From Candidatus Cohnella colombiensis (GTDB taxonomy: Bacteria > Bacillota > Bacilli > Paenibacillales > Paenibacillaceae): DNA of 64,000 nt. Numbering within the stretch: position 1 is the stretch's first letter; every line of letters begins with the position of its first letter. Below are positions 59,424 through 64,000 of the stretch, piece after piece. The notes below the pieces were generated by a model, which did no database searches, was not told the DNA's origin, and saw only the letters and a list, made by a program, of their open reading frames with translations. Position numbers and translations under genes: made by a program. The stretch spans positions 434,001 through 498,000 of the forward strand of contig CP119317.1 of assembly GCA_029203125.1 (NCBI GenBank), read 5' to 3'.

Positions 59424-62400
59424 ATGAAAATTCACACTTACCGGAAAGGAATCGTTTTGTTTCTTGCAATCGCTATTGTGCTTTCGTCTTATGCAAATCT
59501 ATGGGTATCGCAAAAAACTGCCGCAGCCGCATCCGTCTATCAAACGCGATTCATGCAGCTTTACAACCAGATTAAGAACCCAGCCAATGGCTATTTTTCA
59601 CCCGAAGGAATTCCCTATCATTCAATTGAAACACTCATCAGCGAAGCGCCAGACTACGGCCATATGACAACCTCGGAAGCTTATAGTTATTGGCTCTGGC
59701 TAGAAACGCTTTACGGCTACTACTCGGGGGATTGGACTAAGCTGGAAGCCGCATGGAACAACATGGAGACTTATATTATCCCAAGTGCAGCGGCAGAGCA
59801 GCCAACGATGAACTACTATAATCCGAGTAGCCCGGCAACTTATGCGGCAGAGAAGCCCTACCCCGATCAATATCCATCACAGCTGTCAGGACAGTACTCA
59901 CCAGGCAGTGACCCTCTGGATGCGGAGATGAAAGCGACGTACGGCAACAACCAAACCTATCTGATGCACTGGTTGGTAGACGTTGATAACTGGTACGGGT
60001 ACGGCAACCTGCTGAACCCCTCGCATAAAGCAGCCTATATCAACACATTCCAACGCGGCGAGCAGGAATCGGTATGGGAGGCTATTGATCATCCTTCGCA
60101 GGACAATAAGACGTTCGGCAAAGCAAACGAAGGTTTTATGTCCTTATTTACAAAAGAATCGCAAACCCCTGCCGCGCAATGGCGTTATACCGATGCGACC
60201 GATGCGGATGCGCGCGCGGTTCAGGTCATTTTCTGGGCGAAGCAGCTAGGCTTCAACAATACGACGATTATTAATAAAGCGAAGAAAATGGGAGATTACT
60301 TGCGCTACGGAATGTTCGACAAGTACTTCCAACAAATCGGCAGCTCGAAAAACGGCAGCCCTGTGGCGGGCAACGGTAAAAACTCCGAGATGTATTTGCT
60401 CGCATGGTATACCTCTTGGGGTGGTGGCCTCGGCCAAGGTGGCGAATGGGCATGGAGAATCGGTGCGAGCCACGCTCATCAAGCCTATCAGAATCCCGTT
60501 GCAGCTTATGCTCTTGGGACGACGGCTGGCGGCCTCATCCCTTCATCAGCAACAGCGCAGTCGGATTGGAGCGCTTCTTTGAAGCGTCAGCTTGAATTTT
60601 ACAATTGGCTGCTTTCTAACGAGGGGGCCATTGGCGGTGGGGCGACGAATAGCTGGAACGGCAGCTATAGCGCTTATCCTACTGGTGTCAGTACGTTCTA
60701 CGGACTTGCTTATCAGGAAAATCCGGTGTATTTAGATCCAGGCTCCAACACCTGGTTCGGCTTCCAAACCTGGCCGATGGAGCGGGTTGCCGAGTTGTAT
60801 TACATTCTAGCATCTAGTGGAGATACGACCTCGCAAAACTTCTTAATGGCCAAAAATGCCATTACCAAATGGATCGATTGGTCGATTGATTATACGTTTG
60901 TTAACAAGCGTCCAGTATCAGATTCGAGCGGATATTACTTGAATGCATCTGGACAACGTGTTCTTGGTGGTTTAAATCCTACAATTGCATCAACATCCGC
61001 ACCGGGCGAATTTTGGGTTCCTGGTGGTCAGGAATGGAGTGGTCAGCCGGATACTTGGAATAGCTACGCTACCTTTACCGGAAACCCGAATTTTCACGTT
61101 ACAACCAAAAATCCGAGCCAGGACGTTGGGGTGCTAGGCAACTATATCAAAGCCCTCTCCTTTTTCGCCGCTGGTACGAAATCAGAATCGGGTAGCTTTA
61201 CGACGCTGGGCAACCAAGCCAAAACGATGGCAGACCAACTGCTTGACGTTGCTTGGGGCTACAATGATGGCGTTGGTATTGCAATCAATGAGCAACGCGC
61301 GGATTACAATCGTTATTTCACCAAAGAAATCTATATTCCGAATGGCTGGAGCGGTACTTTCGGACAAGGCAATACGATTCCAGGGACAGGCAGCATTGCT
61401 TCAGATCCATCTAAAGGCGGCAACGGTGTATACATTAGCTATGCACAGCTTCGTCCGAAAATTACCCAAGATCCGAAATGGTCTTATTTGAACAATTTGT
61501 ACACTAGTTCGTGGAATCAGTCTACGCAAAAGTGGGACAACGGAGTTCCGACCTTCAAGTATCACCGATTCTGGTCTCAGGTGGATATTGCTACGGCCTA
61601 TGCAGAATATGACCGATTGATTGGATCTGCATCGACGACTACAGTTCCAGCAGCACCAACCGGCATAACCGCAACGGCGAGCAACGCTCAGGTGGTCTTG
61701 AGCTGGACAGCTTCGAGCGGAGCAACGAGCTATACCGTTAAGCGTGCCACGACAAGTGGCGGAACGTATACGAATGTAGCGACGGGTGTAACGGCGACGA
61801 GCTACACGAATACAGGCTTAACGAATGGCACGACCTACTATTATGTGGTGAGTGCATCGAACAGTGTGGGTGAGAGTGCGAATTCCGCACAGGTCAGTGC
61901 GACGCCGAGCGCAGGGGTTACGATTCCAGCAGCACCGACAGGGTTGACTGCAACAGCGGGCAACGCTCAAGTCGCGTTGAGCTGGACTGCGTCTAGCGGA
62001 GCAACGAGCTATACGGTGAAGCGAGCCACGACAAGTGGTGGAACGTATACGAATGTTGCGACAGGCGTAACGGCGACGAGCTACACGAATACAGGGCTGA
62101 CGAATGGCACGACCTACTATTATGTGGTGAGTGCATCGAACAGCGCGGGTTCAAGTGGGAATTCCGCACAGGTCAGTGCGACGCCGAGCGCAGGGGTTAC
62201 GATTCCAGCAGCACCGACAGGGTTGACTGCAACAGCGGGCAACGCTCAAGTCGCGTTGAGCTGGACTGCGTCTAGCGGAGCAACGAGCTATACGGTGAAG
62301 CGAGCCACGACAAGTGGTGGAACGTATACGAATGTTGCGACAGGCGTAACGGCGACGAGCTACACGAATACAGGGCTGACGAATGGCACGACCTACTATT

Positions 62401-62936
62401 ATGTGGTGAGTGCATCGAACAGCGCGGGTTCAAGTGGGAATTCCACGCAGGTTAGTGCGACGCCACAAGCGACTGTTGCGAGCAATTTGACGGTACAGTA
62501 CAAAACGAACAGCTCCAGTGCAACCGCCAATCAGATTATGGCCCAGTTCAACATAAAGAATAGTGGCACGAGCGCGGTCAGTATGAGTACGCTCAAACTC
62601 CGCTACTATTTCACGAAAGACAGTAGCTCAGCATTGAACTTCTGGAGTGATTATGCGCAGATAGGCAGTGGCAACGTTCAAGGAACGTTCGTAACGATGA
62701 GCACGCCGAAGACGACTGCGGATACGTATTTGGAAATATCGTTTACCGCAGGTGCGGGCTCGATTGCTGCGAATGGACAAAGCGGCGAAATTCAATCGCG
62801 CTTCGCGAAGACGGACTGGTCGAACTTCACCCTGACCAATGATTACTCCTACGACGGCACGAAAACTGCCTTCGTCGACTGGAGTAAAGTGACGCTGTAC
62901 CAGAACGGAACACTCGTCTGGGGCATTGAACCGTAA
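59424..62936 (+). CDS. Secreted GH48 cellobiohydrolase with three FN3 domains and a CBM3
   Basis: About 1170 aa. Signal peptide to ~36; GH48 catalytic domain ~37-735 with family blocks (FMQLYNQIKNPANGYFSPEG, IPYHSIETLISEAPDYGHMT, TSEAYSYWLWLE, WYTSWGGGLGQGGEW, GFQTWPMERVAELYY); three FN3 domains from ~740, ~832 and ~925; CBM3 ~1018-1170. GH48 enzymes work processively from reducing ends and are the key enzymes of bacterial crystalline-cellulose systems; free enzymes with CBM3 rather than dockerin point to a non-cellulosomal system. ATG 59424 is nine bases after GGGAGG; the in-frame ATG at 59379 is not supported. Confidence 0.96.
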   Translation: MKIHTYRKGIVLFLAIAIVLSSYANLWVSQKTAAAASVYQTRFMQLYNQIKNPANGYFSPEGIPYHSIETLISEAPDYGHMTTSEAYSYWLWLETLYGYYSGDWTKLEAAWNNMETYIIPSAAAEQPTMNYYNPSSPATYAAEKPYPDQYPSQLSGQYSPGSDPLDAEMKATYGNNQTYLMHWLVDVDNWYGYGNLLNPSHKAAYINTFQRGEQESVWEAIDHPSQDNKTFGKANEGFMSLFTKESQTPAAQWRYTDATDADARAVQVIFWAKQLGFNNTTIINKAKKMGDYLRYGMFDKYFQQIGSSKNGSPVAGNGKNSEMYLLAWYTSWGGGLGQGGEWAWRIGASHAHQAYQNPVAAYALGTTAGGLIPSSATAQSDWSASLKRQLEFYNWLLSNEGAIGGGATNSWNGSYSAYPTGVSTFYGLAYQENPVYLDPGSNTWFGFQTWPMERVAELYYILASSGDTTSQNFLMAKNAITKWIDWSIDYTFVNKRPVSDSSGYYLNASGQRVLGGLNPTIASTSAPGEFWVPGGQEWSGQPDTWNSYATFTGNPNFHVTTKNPSQDVGVLGNYIKALSFFAAGTKSESGSFTTLGNQAKTMADQLLDVAWGYNDGVGIAINEQRADYNRYFTKEIYIPNGWSGTFGQGNTIPGTGSIASDPSKGGNGVYISYAQLRPKITQDPKWSYLNNLYTSSWNQSTQKWDNGVPTFKYHRFWSQVDIATAYAEYDRLIGSASTTTVPAAPTGITATASNAQVVLSWTASSGATSYTVKRATTSGGTYTNVATGVTATSYTNTGLTNGTTYYYVVSASNSVGESANSAQVSATPSAGVTIPAAPTGLTATAGNAQVALSWTASSGATSYTVKRATTSGGTYTNVATGVTATSYTNTGLTNGTTYYYVVSASNSAGSSGNSAQVSATPSAGVTIPAAPTGLTATAGNAQVALSWTASSGATSYTVKRATTSGGTYTNVATGVTATSYTNTGLTNGTTYYYVVSASNSAGSSGNSTQVSATPQATVASNLTVQYKTNSSSATANQIMAQFNIKNSGTSAVSMSTLKLRYYFTKDSSSALNFWSDYAQIGSGNVQGTFVTMSTPKTTADTYLEISFTAGAGSIAANGQSGEIQSRFAKTDWSNFTLTNDYSYDGTKTAFVDWSKVTLYQNGTLVWGIEP
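61880..62444 (+). repeat. Duplicated FN3 coding unit, 279-bp period, identical DNA
   Basis: The second and third FN3 units of the GH48 gene are identical base for base over more than 275 bases (start of the shared block at 61880 and again at 62159). The first unit differs at many silent and some coding positions. The two FN3 units of the GH5 gene belong to the same set. Confidence 0.9.
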
Positions 62937-62965
62937 ATTATTTTTAATAAGGAGAGTGGACAGTA

Positions 62966-64000
62966 ATGGCGATATCTTTATCCAGAAAAGTGCTCATGTT
63001 CATCCTTGCTTTGGCATTGATTATGAGCGGGTATTTCTATTCGGGTATCATTCAGAGCGCTGCTGCAGCTACGCATGTCGTGAACCCATTCGTAGGTGCG
63101 ACAATGTATGTGAACCCTGATTATTCCGATTTGATCGATACATCGATCGCGCAAGTTAGCGATAGCTCGCTCATTGCGAAGATGCAGAAGGTCAAGACTT
63201 ATCCGACTGCGATCTGGTTAGATCGAATTGTGGCGATCCAAGGCGGCGCAGCAAATGGTGGCCGTAAAAGCTTGACGGAAACGATGGATGCTGTGTTGGC
63301 ACAAAGACAAGGCACCACACCGATCGCGGTTACATTCGTCATATATGACTTACCGGGACGGGATTGCCATGCTTTGGCATCGAATGGCGAACTACCATTG
63401 ACTGCGGCAGGACTGCAAACCTACAAGACACAGTATATTGATGCTATCGCCAGCGTGTTTGCTAACACGAAGTATCAGGATATTCGAATTGTTACAGTTA
63501 TTGAACCGGATTCCTTACCAAACCTTGTAACCAATTTGAGTGACCCGGCATGCGCAGCAGCGAATTCCACGAACATCTATCGCGATGCTACTCGATACGC
63601 ATTGGAGAAATTGCATGCGATCTCGAACGTATATACCTATATGGATATCGGGCACTCTGGTTGGTTGGGTTGGGACACGAATATGCAGCCTGCGATCGAT
63701 CTCTTCACAACTGTAGTGTCTGGTACAGCTGCTGGTCTTGCCAGCGTTGACGGCTTCATAACGAATACAGCAAATACGACTCCAACGCTTGAGCCCAACT
63801 TACCGGATTCGAACTTGAATATCGGCGGGCAACCTCTAAGATCTGCTAAATACTATGAATGGAACCCCCACTTCGACGAGGTTCACTTCACTGCTGCACT
63901 TTACTCGGGCTTCACTGCTAAGGGTTGGCCTAGCACGATTGGCTTCCTAATCGACACCTCCCGCAATGGATGGGGCGGTTCGGGTCGACCGACCAGCGCG
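62966..64000 (+). CDS. Secreted GH6 cellulase (3' end outside window)
   Basis: The first 345 residues are present and the frame is open to the window end. Signal peptide to ~32 (ending IIQSAAAA), then the GH6 domain: NPFVGATMYVNPDYSD, catalytic-region blocks VIYDLPGRDCHALASNGE (D128, D133) and VTVIEPDSLPNLVTN (E180, D182), and YTYMDIGHSGWLGW. GH6 enzymes cut cellulose from non-reducing ends with inversion, complementing GH48. It starts 29 bases after the GH48 stop behind AAGGAGAG, with no promoter or terminator between, so it is in the GH48 operon. An FN3/CBM3 tail outside the window is likely. Confidence 0.94.
   Translation, partial: MAISLSRKVLMFILALALIMSGYFYSGIIQSAAAATHVVNPFVGATMYVNPDYSDLIDTSIAQVSDSSLIAKMQKVKTYPTAIWLDRIVAIQGGAANGGRKSLTETMDAVLAQRQGTTPIAVTFVIYDLPGRDCHALASNGELPLTAAGLQTYKTQYIDAIASVFANTKYQDIRIVTVIEPDSLPNLVTNLSDPACAAANSTNIYRDATRYALEKLHAISNVYTYMDIGHSGWLGWDTNMQPAIDLFTTVVSGTAAGLASVDGFITNTANTTPTLEPNLPDSNLNIGGQPLRSAKYYEWNPHFDEVHFTAALYSGFTAKGWPSTIGFLIDTSRNGWGGSGRPTSA

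Overview
The window looks like a chromosomal segment of a cellulolytic, facultatively anaerobic, low-to-mid GC Gram-positive bacterium of the Paenibacillaceae (Paenibacillus or Cohnella type). The reasons are strong AGGAGG ribosome binding sites with frequent TTG and GTG starts, a YesM/YesN-type two-component pair, Bacillus-type Fnr proteins with C-terminal cysteine clusters, YpdA, YkpA-like and CvfC-like proteins, a preQ1-I riboswitch, and a secreted GH5-GH48-GH6 cellulase set with FN3 and CBM3 modules. No tRNA, rRNA, CRISPR array, transposase or prophage gene was seen. The species is inference.

Layout. 1-9100: end of a NatB-like ABC-2 permease, then a xylose-type sensing and uptake locus: membrane-anchored binding protein (XylFII-like), sensor kinase, AraC-type response regulator and the XylFGH ABC importer. 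9200-15250: DinB-like protein, a Crp-like regulator that seems to lack a canonical start codon, an SDR, an unknown protein, a decayed ABC-exporter fragment, and a LacI-ThuA-Gfo/Idh/MocA operon with a clear promoter and operator. 15300-37520: an oxygen/nitrate-response island with two Fnr paralogues, an NreA-NreC-NreB-like system, a CuA-type lipoprotein, YpdA, DoxX-hemerythrin-AdhE-PflB-PflA, and a ba3-type oxidase. Five good Fnr boxes (TGTGA-N6-TCACA) lie in it, and at four promoters a -10 hexamer sits about 30 nt from the box centre, as expected for class II activation. Inside this island is an unexplained cluster: two PaaK-like adenylating enzymes, a TPR protein and a chorismate-lyase-family (DUF98) protein, facing an operon of TPR-like and small proteins.

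37520-50720: a queuosine-precursor transporter under a preQ1-I riboswitch; a run of DnaA-box-like 9-mers; an ECF sigma factor with its own ECF-type promoter, followed by a membrane-anchored solute-binding protein that takes the anti-sigma position and a paralogous lipoprotein; an MFS exporter; a MacB-type ABC pair; a six-unit palindromic 51-bp array; a 32-copy Gly-Pro-Gly-Met repeat protein; an alpha/beta hydrolase; and a CvfC-like HEAT protein. 50900-64000: metallo-hydrolase plus ABC-F ATPase, a Fur regulator, a CheY-like regulator plus MshEN/CheX-like protein, a secreted NlpC/P60 peptidase, and the cellulase genes, the last (GH6) cut by the window end.

The strongest candidates for something undescribed are the ECF sigma factor coupled to an extracellular solute-binding module (38760-42276) and the chorismate lyase/PaaK-like cluster in the Fnr island (18690-22503). 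A promoter element shared by the GH5 and GH48 genes also merits a check.
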